The notes: a model not told the origin generated them from the letters alone. Shown: positions 48,854 to 61,980, counted from the stretch's first letter. The stretch: DNA of 64,000 nt from Anadara kagoshimensis (GCA_021292105.1 CM037864.1:11021898-11085897), one strand, 5' to 3'. Numbers and translations: made by a program.

Positions 48854-48937
48854 TAACAAGTCAAATATCAAATGCTTTACCACTGAATGGAGGGGAATGA
48901 TGTAATGGATTTTTATGCCCTAGTCGAAGTTCTTTCA

Positions 48938-49150
48938 ATTACTGTACACATATGTAATTTCGCATGTATTTGTTTTGGAGGTATATGGACTTTTTTACAT
49001 TTCCGCGTAGTAAAATTTTTGCGTTTTTTAATTTGCACTGTAACACATTAAACATAATATAATTTTCGTTTGATATTAATTTTCGTGCAAAACATACCAC
49101 CTCGAAATAAGCCAAAATTAGTACACCACGAAAATAAATGTTTATAGTAT
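48938..49150. mobile_element. Diverged copy of the 47370 MITE family
   Basis: It shows 'gtaatttcgcatgtatttgt', 'tttccgcgtagtaaaatttt' and, on the right, 'gtacaccacgaaaataaatg' as inverse-like ends. Assignment is tentative. Confidence 0.45.
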
Positions 49151-50559
49151 ATTAAGGCACCAGAGCACCTGTAAAAAACAACAACCTTTGCCAAGATAAC
49201 TGACTTACTGTCATACACTAGGGTCTGTCCAAAGTGGGATTCGGGCATTGAGAGGGCTCTATCACTGAGGAATCCACAGTCTATCAGAGTTACATATATC
49301 GTGCTGTATTATGTAATAGAAAAGATAATTTCTCGATAAAATTAAATCATCTGGTTGTGTAACTGACAGGTGCTCATCAGTTTAACACTCAATGTGTAGA
49401 TATAATTATTTAAAAAACAAACTCCAACAAGCTTTAGATGTGTTTTTATCATCCGTAAATAAGATGTTTTCATAAATATTGGAGATATTTCAAAACGGTT
49501 GTTATGATTCAGGTTTTGCTAATGTCAATAAAAACAAGCATCATGTAGTTATTTTTTTGGTACTATCTTAATAAAATATTAGTTTGTATAATGCCACCAG
49601 CAGTCACTCTGTTTATAATCTGTATTTCAAAAACACTGAAAACTATTCATACTCCATTGTCTCATGTGTGTATCTCTCTCTCTCTCTCTCTCTCTCTCAT
49701 TCATAATGTTCTATGGAATGCTTTACTTAATTGTTTGTATATAATGCCATGTTGCATAAATTGTTATATTATAGATGCACAGGAAACTGGTTAATATGAG
49801 TTTTACTCTTGTTCCAGGTTCCTGATTTGTAAATTGTTTCATTACGTTATTGATTTGATTTTCAAATAAATATTGTTTAAACTATTTCAGAAACAGCTTT
49901 CGTGATCCGGGCTTTAACTTTGGCAATAAAATGTATCATTATATACTATAGTTAATATGTGGATATGTTTCAGTAATGAGTAAAGTAGAGTAATCAGTGT
50001 TTTATGCTCCCACTCAAAAGTACCATTTACTTACATTAAGGTGGTCAATTCTGGGATAGTGGAGGAAACCAGAGTTCCTAGCAACCTTTGATAAACAAAC
50101 TTACCAACATAATTCAGTTGGTATTTATTGGTCTCAGTGGCATGCCTAAGTTGTCTTACAGTTGAAATTTGAATCCCACTTGGGCGTCTTACAGTAGAAA
50201 TTTGAATCCAACTTGAATCCCACTTGGCCGTCTTACAGTTGAAATTTAAATCCCACTTGGCCAGATCATGTTGTGAGAAAGCTTGTTTGTTAACTTAACA
50301 AAGATCATGGTTTATCTACATACTCCAGTTTCCTCCACCATCCTAGAATTGACTTTAGAGTACCGATGGTATTTTTTAAAAAGAGGCTTTAATGTAAGTC
50401 TTTTAATATGAAACCTTTCAGTGAGGTTTAAAACCCTATTAATCCACTCCCATCAGACAGGAGAGTTTTAAAAAAATCCTAGACGGAATTTGATGTGATT
50501 TGCATCATTATATAAGTGAGATAATTGATAAATAAGACATTGCATTTCCTGTTCGTCTT

Positions 50560-51600
50560 TCTCCGAGGTAAATCATGTTAGTTAAATATCTCGTTATACC
50601 TACTTACTTATCTGTACAATTATTTATTCCTAACTGCGGAATCAGTCTGCTAGACGACTCTAATGATGTAACTCCCACACTTATTATGGCTGTTTCATTG
50701 ATGGTACATGGAATTTGAATTAATTTATAAATACAATGAAGAGTAAATTTCGCAATTTTTATACCGTACTTTTAAATAAATTTTGGGTCACACTGTCTGT
50801 ATGTGCCACTTTTTGTCCTCTCCATAACTTCACATCTACAAATAAATTTTGATTAAACTTGGAACAAAGACAATTTCTAGCATAACAAATTTGATGTATA
50901 GTTCAAACATCATGTAAATTAAATTTTTCATACCTATATCTGTATCTATGCAATTATTTATTCTTAAATGCAGAATCAGTCTGCTAGACGACTCTTATGA
51001 TGTAACTCCCACACTTATTATGGCTGGTTCATTGATGGTATTTGCATTTATTTAAAAAAAAAAAACTAAGTGTTGTAAATTTGGAAATAATTTTTTATAC
51101 TTTTAAACATAGTTTATGGTGTCCACTTCATATCTTCAAATCTTTGAATGAAGTTTGGGACACTGTCTGTCTGTACCCATTTTATGTCTTCTCCATAACT
51201 TTACATCCATGAATGGATTTGATCAAACTTGGAACAAATTTATACCAACACAAGATGATTTAGCATACTAAATTTATATGTATAGGTCAAAGGTCATGTT
51301 AATTAAATATCTCGTATATGCAATTATTTATTCTTTACTGGGGAATCAGTCTGTAAGACGACACTAACGATGTAACTCCCACATTTATTATGGCTGTTTC
51401 ATTGATGGTATTTGAATTAATTTATAAATACAATGTACAGTAAAATTGGAAATTTTTATACTTTTTAACATAGGATGATTCAGGGGGCTAGGAATCATCC
51501 TATCTGTTTGTCTGTCTACCAATTATTTGTCGGCTCCGTAATTTCACATCTACATGTCGGCTATTGGTCATTGTGCAGACCGCTGCATCAATGATGGTAT
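50560..51600. repeat. Three tandem blocks of about 340-370 bp
   Basis: 'ggaatcagtctgctagacga' followed by 'gatgtaactcccacacttat' and 'tatggctgtttcattgatgg' occurs near 50639, 50971 and 51342. Between them lie 'ctccataacttcacatctac' and 'aaacttggaacaaa'. No gene seen. Confidence 0.85.
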
Positions 51601-52049
51601 TTGCATCATTTTATAAATGCTGAAAATCCGGAAATCATTTCTGTTTAATGTTTTATTTTGAAGTAAAATTGCAATGATGATTTTTGCATCATTTTAAATT
51701 TTAAAAATGTTTTGCATATGTTTTCAATTTATGTAACTTTGCCAGAGTAACTAGATGCGAAAATAAACTGCTGCATATATCAAAGTATCAAAATTATAAT
51801 ATAATTTATTGAAATTTCACAAATTGTTGCCTTGAGAAGTGAAATTAAAAGAACATGAATAAATTGAAATGTTGCTTCTCACAAAATATTAATTGACACA
51901 CATTTTCTCGATTCATTGTGGTGAAACCTAGTGCATTATGGGACAAGATCTTCTTATTCAGCTGATAGATAAAAACCATTAGAACCAAGAAATATTAATA
52001 AAGTGTTTTCTATAAACTTTAGAAATGCTATACCTGCAAATAATTAGAA

Positions 52050-52350
52050 GCAAGTCTCATTGTGGCTCATGGACATGTATTACTTGGTTCATAGTTCAAT
52101 ATCATGTTGTGATATGCAAATATGTTATTCATGGTCTAGTATCATGTGGTTCATGGATAGGTATCATTGTTCATAGGTCTGGTATCGTGTGTTTCATTCA
52201 CATATTATGTGGTTCATGGGCAGGTTTTGTGGTAAAATGGTATCATGTGGTTCATGGGCCAGTATCATGTGGTTGATGAAATGGTATCATGTGATTTTAT
52301 GGGCATGTATCACTTGGTTCAAGGACAAGTGTCACAAGGTTTCTTGGGCA
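52050..52350. repeat. Degenerate tandem repeats of 'tatcatgtggttcatgggc' type
   Basis: Units of about 22-38 bp carrying 'atcatgtggttcatgg' are repeated roughly eight to ten times with much drift. The open frames here arise from the repeat. Confidence 0.75.
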
Positions 52351-52847
52351 AATATTTGGTTCGTGTCTGTACACCCTTCTTTATGTGTTTTATTTTCTTC
52401 TGCTTGGATTCATGCCTGGACTTTATCTCTCAAGAATTATAATTGGCTAGTTACAGGAACAAAAAAGAACATGGCAGAAATCTTTACTTCTTTCATCTCT
52501 TTGATAATTGGTGACCCTTGGTTTCTGTCAAGGTCACTGTAAACCTTATAAACTAAATCCTTTGAACATCTTTGAAGCTTTATGAATGGAAACTATGCAC
52601 AAGCCTATCAAAGTTTATTAAATGGTTGACCTTGACACTATCTTTATCTCCTTTACTGGCTGTATCATAACTATTTTCACTACACAGGCTCAAATCTCAC
52701 TCTGGTCAATCCTAACAAGTTGTCATTTCGAAAGTTGGTTTTTTCTCTTGATACTCTGGTTTCCACCACTATCCCAGAACTGACCGCCTAGATATATATG
52801 AAAAATCTTGAATGGGGCTTGAAAACCATTACTCCACTCTCTTTATT

Positions 52848-53110
52848 TGTTATACCCCCGCAAACGGAGTTTAGGGGATATATAGGAATACCTTATCTGT
52901 TGGTCTGTCTGTCAATCCGTCCATCAGGTTGTCCATCCCAATATCTACCCGCTCCATATCTTCCATGTCTATGGATTGATTTTGATCAAACTTGGCACAA
53001 ATGTAAACCAACATAAGATGATGTGTCACATTTCAAATTTATGTGCATAAGTCAAAGGTCAAGGTCAGGAGGTGAATGTTGGGGAGAGGGGGGTATTTTG
53101 CTCTCAAGGG
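52848..53110 (+). mobile_element. Mollusc-type dispersed element, 'atacccccgcaaacggagtt'
   Basis: The left end 'atacccccgcaaacggagtt' and 'taggggatatataggaatac' are followed by a TCTGTCTGTC-rich stretch, 'attttgatcaaacttggcac' and 'gtcaaaggtcaaggtcagga'. I recognise this as a recurrent element type in mollusc genomes. It is non-coding; the right boundary is uncertain. Confidence 0.65.
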
Positions 53111-54189
53111 ACAATTCTAATTGTGTTACGCATTTGCAGCTATTTAGAGTTCCCTGCTTCAACTTAACCAAGCCTAGCTTTGTAACAGTAAAATTTGGCA
53201 TGTGTGATGTTAACTTGTGACATTATTGGCCAGTGTCCTGTGTACAAAGTAAGGTATCATTAGTTTTTAAAAAAGCCAAACACATTTCCAAAAGTATGTG
53301 TACAAACTGACTTGATATATGAATTTAATTCTTGAGAAATTAGTAAATTTGTCCTGTTGCAAATAGTTATAGGATAATACTAATTCATTCAACCTCCTGA
53401 AATTTGGTCCATCAATGGATAAACCAGAAAAATATTAGTTGTGTCAAATTTTCTTAAAAATTGATGGAATTTTCAACTCATAAAAATACTAACAAAGGGA
53501 GACAACTACTATATTTTGTAATGATTTCAATAGTGAATTTCAATTAGATTGTAAAGTGATTGAAAAGAGTATGAGCAAATTATTGGAAATGGATGAGTGA
53601 GATTTAAATTTCCCAGCTAAATTCCATATACATGTATAATTATCACTTATAAAAAATGTTACAAAAAATTTTATTGATCAGAATTCTTCAAATATTTAAC
53701 ATTTAGGCTTATTAAGTTGGTATGTTGCTTAAAAAGTGACTGAAATCTCTATATATACTAGTTATGTCTTTTTATTTGGTCTTTTATAATACTTTATTTG
53801 ATGTAAATATATCCACATTCCTCTTGCAGTCTTATATGTTGTAAAAACACTTATCGGTATTTGTGCTAGCCTCGAATAATAGATAGGTTATTTTCAGATG
53901 ATATTAAATTCACAAAAACTTTGTGATGCATTTTGATTTTATTTTTCTTTTCATACTGTGCCATTTAAATTTGATGGAGCTGGTTTAAAGGCTTAATTTG
54001 CATTTACAAATCGTTACAGGTGTGATTTTATTTTCTGTTTGCAGCATTATAATTCAGTTGATTGTTATGATCTCAATATAAAAACAAATCTGCAATACAC
54101 ATAACTATACATACAGGTGAATGCATTTTTCATCTGCATAGTGATAGGTGGGTAAGAGTGGATTTGACTAATGGAGTCCTAAGTCAAGA

Positions 54190-54715
54190 TTCTTTCACTT
54201 ATATTGAAGCGGTCAGTTCATGGATGGTGGAAGAAACCTGAGGTCTAAGAAAACCTTTTGATCTTTAGGAAGCAAACTGACAAACTTTCTCACACTATGA
54301 TCTGCTGTGGAGGAAACCTGAGTGCCAGAGAAAACCACAACATTTGGCAAGTAAACTTGACAAATTTCTCACACTAGGATCTGCTGAGGAGGAAAACGGA
54401 GTGCCGGAGAAAACCACAACATTCTGCAAATAAACGACAAATTTCTCACACTAGGATCTGCTGTGGGGGAAACCGGAGTGCTTGAGACAACCACAACATT
54501 TGGCAAGTAAACTTGACAAATTTCTCGCACTAGGGTCTGCTGAGGAAGAAATCTCAGTGCTAGAGAAAACCACAACATTTGGCTAGTAACCTTGACAAAT
54601 TTCTCACACTAGGATCAGTGTCCAGAAAGGGATTCGAACCTTGGCATAGAGAGGCACTATGATCTGTAAATGAGCACTTTTAGAGTTATTAGACCACTCT
54701 GCCACTGAGGTCACC
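54190..54715 (-). mobile_element. SINE family 3, reversed, with a five-fold internal amplification
   Basis: On the minus strand, 54600-54715 is the tRNA-like head ('gcctctctatgccaaggttc' with B-box 'ggttcgaatccc'). The body segment containing 'ggaaacctgagtgccagaga', 'aaaccacaacatttggcaag' and 'tctcacactaggatctgctg' is repeated about five times, with a period near 80 bp, between 54235 and 54615 (plus-strand wording). Confidence 0.8.
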
Positions 54716-55214
54716 CTGATAGGTGGATAGGTAATGGTAGTACTTTGGTTTTACATATTATGATAGGCAGTGGAACCTGAATAAACTAAACACCTTCTAG
54801 GCTGATAATTATATTCAGATTCAAATATAAGAAAGGTTTTCATTTGACAGGTAAACTTTATACTTATACTAAGGCTTTGTTTTAAATTAGTTCAGTTTCC
54901 ACAAATTTTTGGTTAATGAAGAAACGTGTTAGCTATGTGATACTGAAAGTTTTTGCTATTAATAAAACATATAAAAGAGCTCACCGTCATGAGCACCAGT
55001 AAGCTTTAAAATCATTATTAAATATTTTATAGACTATCATTGCAGGGAGGCTATGTTGTTCTTCTCATGGCTCTTGTTTCAGTTTCTAATGGATTTCACT
55101 AGTGTATCATGTGATACCCCTTAATATATGTTTCCATTGGATATTGAATGGCATCAGTTGAAGTTTTCCTGTAGAAAGGAGGTTATTGTTATTGCGACGT
55201 AAACGAGTGCTCTC

Positions 55215-55440
55215 TTTCAACTTTTGTAGATGGGGCCAGGGCCCTAGCAATTGTGAAAATAAGCAATATAATGGCCTAATTGTGAAAAAGATAAAGTGCT
55301 AGAATACTCCAAAAATATTGTTTTTAACACTGGAAATTTCATATTTGTGAAATTTGGCAAAGTGATTGTGAAAAAAACCATGAAATTTTGAATTGTGAAT
55401 GGGGTAGAATATCAGGACAAAATCAACCCAGCAAGAGACT
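55215..55440. mobile_element. Non-autonomous element, second copy of the 41655 family
   Basis: It shows 'gggccagggccctagcaatt', 'ggaaatttcatatttgtgaa', 'ggcaaagtgattgtgaaaaa' and 'aatcaacccagcaagagact'. It ends about 125 bp upstream of the coiled-coil exon. Confidence 0.65.
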
Positions 55441-55566
55441 TGTAAACATTTTCCAAAACATTCCGCACAAATTTTAAGAGGTATTGATCATGTGGAACAT
55501 TCCCAGAGTTCATTATATATTATTTTTTACTGTTCAGATTTTTAATTATCCATTTTCACATTTCAG

Positions 55567-55758
55567 ACAAATGGATATTTACCTGACAATGTGGAGGATA
55601 AAATCCGTCGTTTGGAATCCGATAAACAAAGTTTAACGTTACAAGTCACTGTGTTATCAGAGCAAGTCGAAGCTCAAGGAGAAAAAATTAAAGAGTTGGA
55701 AGAAACAGTAGACGAAAAAAGATTTAAAATCATCAACACAGAAGAAATGTTACAATCG
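55567..55758 (+). CDS. PPFIBP1: Liprin-beta, coiled-coil exon
   Basis: The acceptor 'ccattttcacatttcag' ends at 55566 and the donor 'gtaagt' starts at 55759. The exon is 192 bp, 64 codons, phase 0 at both ends. The translation begins TNGYLPDNVEDKIRRLES and contains LTLQVTVLSEQVEAQGEKIK and NTEEMLQS. This matches the liprin-beta segment TNGHLPG....RLE.DKESL.LQVSVLTDQVEAQGEKI...ATEEMLQ, the start of the N-terminal coiled coil, with heptad-spaced leucines/valines. In the family this coiled coil mediates self-association. The neighbouring upstream exon in the protein order is 12731-12948; the remaining coiled coil and the SAM domains should lie beyond the window. Confidence 0.95.
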
Positions 55759-55954
55759 GTAAGTAGGTCACTGTTATCTCTTTCTAATTTTTGAAACTGA
55801 GTGTTTTGCAACATTGGCTTATGGATCATCACCATTAGATGAAACTCCATTCAGGCAGATCACATTAAAAAGGTTGTCAAATATTCACATGTGTTTTTCT
55901 TCAGGCACTCCAGTTTCCTCCATACCTGAATTGACTGCTTCAGTATAAATGAAA

Positions 55955-55956
<2 letters not shown>

Positions 55957-56011
<55 letters not shown>
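55957..56011. repeat. (CT)n microsatellite, about 55 bp
   Basis: Perfect CT dinucleotide run 200 bp downstream of the coiled-coil exon donor. Confidence 0.95.
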
Positions 56012-56017
<6 letters not shown>

Positions 56018-57369
56018 TTGGCAGATCCTAGTTTACAAAAAATTGACAATTCCTTGCTGAAGGTTTGGGTTTTCCCAGGTACTCTTGTTTTCTCTCAAGT
56101 CCAAAACTGTCTGTGTCAGAATAAGTGAATGAATCTTGAATCTCTACTCCTCTCACCCCACCATGATTTTCCGTCGCAAAAAAGGGTCACCACAATAGAA
56201 GGGGACGACAGTTGTTTTTATTGGTACATGTACTAGTATCCTATCCTAATTTCAGACATACAAAAATGTGAAGAATGGTAAATAATTAGACTAAACCTGT
56301 ACTAAAAATAAGTAAATTAAGCTGTTGAAAAGTTGCAGCTTGTGTCATGACTGATGTATTCTGTGTGTACACTGATGTATATAAGGGCTGCATGCTCAGG
56401 TATACCTGCCATGTGTATACTGAAATGAACGAGCCGAGTGTATACCTGCAATATGTATATATACATACTGAAATGAACGAGCATATGGATGCACTTATTA
56501 CATACAGGTATATCATGAAGAATTTTAACGCAGACATGTTTTCTTGAATGTTGGTAAGTAAGAGTGCAGTTTGTAAATTGTATTTTAATTTAGGAAAGTT
56601 GCTTTATGTTAGAGTGGAGTAATGGTGTTTTCGCCCCATTCAGGATTCATTCACATAACTATAGGCAATACATTGTATTTGATCTGGAATATCGGTTAGT
56701 GGAGCTGTCTTGACCTAGACCTTGAAATATTTGGGTCATCATTGCAAAATGGGGAACAGGGCCAAGATTATAACAAATATTGTTCTGGTTTATTAATTTT
56801 TAATTATATTCGACCGTCCTAAAATCGAGAGTGTCCTAAAATTCGAGGCCATTTTTTTGTTTCCAGTTATTATACGCGAGTATCGTCTCTGCAGTGACGA
56901 TTTCATGCATTAAAGACACAATTTAGGTATTTACTGTAAAACTATCCAGAAAAATCAGTTGTCTATTTTTCAGCTCTCAAATTCGTGTTGCGTTAGCAAA
57001 TTTAGTTCGTTTTCTATTAGAGTCTCGAATCACGGATATATTAACTCTATAATAATGCTGATGATACAGAGCTGTAGTTGTATGCCTGACTTTTCACATT
57101 TATCAGTCATGTATAAAGACACAAAACAGGAATGGAACAACATTTCTGACAATCCACTGAAATTAAAAAGATGGACCAAAGTTTTCTTACTGAGAGTATA
57201 TTTGGGGCTTTTTATTTATTTGGATTTTGGTGTCAGTGGACCAAGGCGCCCTTCTAGATTGAACACTGAACCAATGTACCAGTTCTAGAATGGTGAAGGA
57301 ATAAAAGATTGTATTCAGGTGTAAAAACAGTTAAATCCAGAGTTAAAAGTGATTACATCCCAGACAAAA

Positions 57370-57560
57370 CATGTTTTACTTATATTAAGACATCACAAGC
57401 TATAATAAGTAGAGTGGCAGAAATTATTACCTTTGCAGTGTGCTCAAAGTAATGTGCAGGGAGGGTTTTTTTTTTTAACGTGCCATGCCTCCTGTGGAAT
57501 GGAAACCCACGAACTCCCACATATGAAGGGAGCACTCTACCATCTGAGCTACTGTAATGG
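57370..57560 (-). mobile_element. SINE family 1, reversed, internally deleted
   Basis: On the minus strand it reads 'gtagctcagatggtagagtg' then 'tgggagttcgtgggtttcc', and ends near 'gatgtcttaatataagtaaa'. A T-run at 57467-57477 interrupts it. Confidence 0.8.
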
Positions 57561-57674
57561 TATATGTTATGTCTGAGTAGCTATATTAAATAATGTAGAT
57601 AAACATTAATAACAAAATTAAATTTCAGAAAATAATTATTGATTCAGTTCTGATTTGTCTTTCACTCAATGTAA

Positions 57675-57835
57675 CCACTAATAATTGGTAGCTCAGTGGT
57701 AGAGTGCTCGCTTCATATGTGGGAGGTTGTGGGTTCAAATCCCAGCTGAGTTTGACCAAGACTTGAAAATAAGTAGTGGCTGTTCTTTTGCCAAGCAGTT
57801 TGGATTTAGAAATGAAAGTCACAGAGTCCTTCGTT
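57675..57835 (+). mobile_element. SINE family 1, 3'-truncated
   Basis: The head 'ggtagctcagtggtagagtg' has B-box 'gggttcaaatccc', then 'accaagacttgaaaataagt' and 'agaaatgaaagtcacagagt'. The sequence then changes abruptly. It faces the reversed copy at 57370-57560, giving an inverted SINE pair. Confidence 0.85.
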
Positions 57836-60800
57836 CCCTCATGAAACCAAAAACTTAGAATTTTGTTTTGATATTTCTGAAAATATCTTAATTTATTCTG
57901 AATGTTTTTATTAAAACAAAAATTAATTTCTGGATTTTTCTGAACACTTTAGTTTGAATTCTGTCTGAAAAATTCTGAATTCCTTCTGAAAATGTATAAA
58001 ACATAAAAAATTCTGAAATTTTTTCAGAAAAGTTAAGATTTTTCATACAACATTCAGACAGGGATAGTAAGGGGATTTTAAAATTGAAAAAAAAATTAAT
58101 AAAATTCATATTGAAGTAGAAATAAATTAAAATATATTGCATGCAATCAAGATGATAAGAAAAGCTAAACATATCTTAAATGATTAATATTCTTTAGTTT
58201 TAAGTGACATGTTCCGATATGATAAGATCTTAGTTATTCTTTTTTCCGACACTAAATTAGAAGCATCCTCATATACTACATAGCCTGATACTGAGTCAGC
58301 TGTTAGACCCAAGTGGTATTAAATTATACTTTTGAGTCATGTCTATATATTTTACTCTGAATTATTTTAAAATATACTTGTATAAATAGTCTAAATAATG
58401 ATGATCTACAGCTTATATAAATATCAAATATACTTAAAAAAAAGAATAATAGAATAATAAACAAATGGAAAAGTCAGTACCGTACATATACTTTGGAATT
58501 AACCTTAGTTAATAGCTGAGCATCTTAGGATTTTCTGGGTCTGTAAGAGTTGTGTCCCTTTGATCAGTCTGACCTTGACATTAACCAAAACACCATTATT
58601 GTGAGTTGGGAAGTAAAAGGAAAGTTAGGTTTTTGTTTTTTATTAGGTAGATTTACCTATATTATCCAGGTAAGTCATGAATATTTAATCAGATATAAAT
58701 ATTTTTGAAATGACCTGACAAATGGATTATGATCTAAAGCCTGTAAACTGTTAAATTGAAGATAATCTGCAGTATCAACATGAGGGGGGCATGGAATGTA
58801 ATGAAATAAAGAAAACTTTTAGCGGTTTTTTATGGGGGATTTTTTAAATTTTGGAAGGACTTCCATTTGTACACCTTATTAGAAGTTTATGTCATGACAG
58901 AAAAAAGTGTAAACAATATGAAATCATGCCATTTGGAATAGTTCTGTGAAATATAATGTTTCAAAAATTTTACAAAGAATTTAGTGGGTTGTTGGTACTA
59001 AAAGAAGTCCTGCCAAAATTTCATTTTTTCTCCTGAAAATTCAGACATAGTGGTTTTCTGATTTGTATCTAGTCTACATCTGTATTGAGTTTGCATATGG
59101 TAAATGCATTGATTACAGATATGAAGATGTTATGTACATGTATATATACACACATGCCGAGACCCCAGCATGTCGGAGTGCACTCAAGCTTTATAGACCT
59201 GAATTGTGCCAGTGCCCTAGATTTACAGTTAAAGAGTCTCTCTATATATAACAAACAAATGTCATTGTATCTTCCTGAATTTATATTTAATTCTCATTGT
59301 TAAAAATTCTCCCTCAAGGTCGATATCTTTAAAAAAATGACTTTTTAGTGAACCGCCTCAGGAATTTTTTAAAATGACTTCTGTGTGATTGAAATACAAC
59401 CCTTTTGACACTTGTTAAATTCCTTTTTTATGTTGTTGGTACCCTGATTAATTTATGCAAGTTTTTTTAAAGAACTTTGACAGATATTTAATTAACATGA
59501 TTAATAATTGTCTGAAAATTTAGGCTTATAACACAAATTTAATATTTCCTAAATTATATTATATATATACCCAAGTTTTCTGTAAATTAAAGAATGGCTA
59601 TACCTCCTTCACCTGTTCACTTGTGTGTCAACCATAAGTCTTGAGATAGCCTTACAAAACAAAAAATACTGATATTTGTCTAAATTTGCATTCTGATTGA
59701 TTTTTCTGTCTGAAATTAATGAAAAAATTCTGACATTCAGATGTCAGATAACTTGCCAAAAGTCAATGGTCTTCTCTGGACACTCTAGTTTCCTCAGCCA
59801 TTTCTAAACCAACAGCCCTGATACAAATCATACAAGTGAAATAATCTTGATCAGACGTAAAACTCTATTACTTTACCCTATTCCACTATAGCACATGCCT
59901 ATTTTTCATACAATTGTTAGTCTGTTCTTACTGAATGATTTTGGTGGGAGTGTTCTGTAAGTGACTCACATTAACCTTTGTTTAGGTCAGGGTAATGGGG
60001 CTTATAATGGCAGTAATACTTAGTGTTATTGAAGGTGACTTCAGTAGCAGGTTTGGAACACATTAGAAAGGTCACCTGTCTTATTTATTGTTTAAATGTA
60101 GAATTTGTATCTGACTGGACCAAATCCCTAAATTAAGATCCCAGACAGCATAAAGGAATCATGGAATGAATAGTCAAGTGGAATGGCATTCAGAGTTGAG
60201 GGTCTTTATGCAAGACTTGGAAATTCTCTCAGGAATTTTTCTGCAGACTTTTTTCATCTGTCTATACTGGAGATGTATAAAGCAAAGCATCATAACAAAG
60301 TGAATTTTTACATGAGACTCAAACCATATCTCTTATATATATTTTGTAATGGGGTCACAATTGTAACTGTTAAATTGCACATTAATTCTAGCTAGTTTAT
60401 GGTACGAGACTCAAATTTGAGGTCTCGTTTCCCAATGCATGCTAAAGACACCTTTGTTGCGTTGGAAAAAGAGTAGGCCACATGTGGCCACTACAGAGGA
60501 TGCTTACAACTAGAAGCGATTGAAACAGACTGAGCAAGATAGATTGAAACCATGTAACCTAAAGATACTGAACAAAACAGAAAATGTTTTAGGGATAATC
60601 GATCACTGTACACCATGCCAAAAAGTCGCCACTTGATGAAAACAGATTCTTTTCTTAAATATTGAGGAGTGGAGACATAAAAAGTTTTTTAAAAAAATCT
60701 TCCTTCTTCCCTTCCATGAAAAGATAAAATTACCTACAACATTGATCAAACACCATATATCTATATATATATTCTCTTTATTGTACTTTGACAATAATAC

Positions 60801-61204
60801 TTTACAAGGTATATATAAAGACGAAAGTTTAACACTAAGCAATTTAGTGCCGAATCAGCAGCTTATATCAGCCGCTCATAAGCAATATCTCAGATAACTT
60901 TTCACCAGCTGCTATATGGTTCTGCCTCTGAATATCCATAACTCAGCCACTCGGCAGAGGAGCTTCGGTCGACTCCTTTTCGTTAGCTCAGTGTAAAACT
61001 TTCGACAGGTCTGTACTGTATATATACCTGTCGAGATATTTTAATCCAGATTCTGTATACAGATTATTGTGATTATTATGTGTGGATAAATCAATCTCAA
61101 TCTGTCTGTCTTCAAGCGACTATTGTAAATATGTACTCTACTACCTGTGTATTGTCTCGTTATTGTCACTATCAGTAGTTATAAGTATTAGCTTGTCTGG
61201 TGTG

Positions 61205-61725
61205 TCAGGGTTTTCCAATATTTTGTAAATATTTATTTCTGTAAAAGTTTTACATTGATGGGACATTGAGAGGAAATGGTTATGGATAAATTTTTTATTT
61301 TACATTGGTATTTCCAATATTTTGTAAATGTTTATTTTTGTAAAAGTTTTACGGTAATGGAACATGGTTATGGATAAATTGTAATTTTACATGTCTGTTA
61401 CAACATTGGTATTTCCAATATATTTTATAAATATTTATTTTTTTAAAAGTTTTACATTAATGGGACATCAGGAGGATATGGTTATGGATAAATTTATAAT
61501 TTTACATTGGTATTTCCAATATTTTGTAAATGTTTATTTCTGTAAAAGTTTTACGTTAATGGGACTTTGGGAGGATATGGTTATGGATAAATTTATAATT
61601 TTACATGTCTGTAATGACATTGGTATTTCCAATATTTTATAAATATTTATTTTTGTAAAAGTTTTATACTGATGTGACTTTGTGAGGAGATGATTATGGA
61701 TAAATTTATAATTTCATAAGGCAGC
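61205..61725. repeat. Five tandem units of about 100 bp
   Basis: 'tatttccaatattttgtaaa' followed by 'tgtaaaagttttac' and 'ggttatggataaattt' recurs near 61212, 61310, 61410, 61509 and 61621. Confidence 0.85.
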
Positions 61726-61980
61726 TTTATTTGTAGAAAGGGGTGTAACAGTCGAACATCCTTTTACTTTGGGGTTGGGATAATCTTTCAGAAAAAGGTT
61801 GCATTAATTACATGTACTTTAAAACTAATCACTTAACAAACAGTTGACCACAACAGCCAATCGACTACTTGCCCGGTAAACTCACACTCCATTAGTTGTC
61901 TGGCGAGAGAACATAATGACAAAATGTTTAAAAAACGTTCTGTGTATGTCACATATATCATTATAATCCATCTGGTATAG

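Larger units (their letters stand above)
12949..55566 (+). other. Liprin-beta large intron (about 42.6 kb)
   Basis: The interval runs from the donor at 12949 to the acceptor 'ccattttcacatttcag' at 55566. The flanking exons match adjacent parts of liprin-beta and both junctions are phase 0, so direct splicing keeps the frame. The intron carries most of the window's SINEs, MITEs and tandem arrays. It also holds candidate alternative exons at 26841-26933, 35426-35527 and 46504-46665. Intervals within it not listed separately, such as 23080-23820, 24640-26400, 37420-38560 and 49150-50560, are AT-rich with no gene that I can see. Confidence 0.75.
55759..61980 (+). other. Downstream liprin-beta intron sequence
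   Basis: Starts at the donor 55759. Contains microsatellites, SINE fragments and AT-rich sequence. Parts not listed separately (56020-57360 and 57840-61200) show only short open frames with no recognisable protein. Confidence 0.55.
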
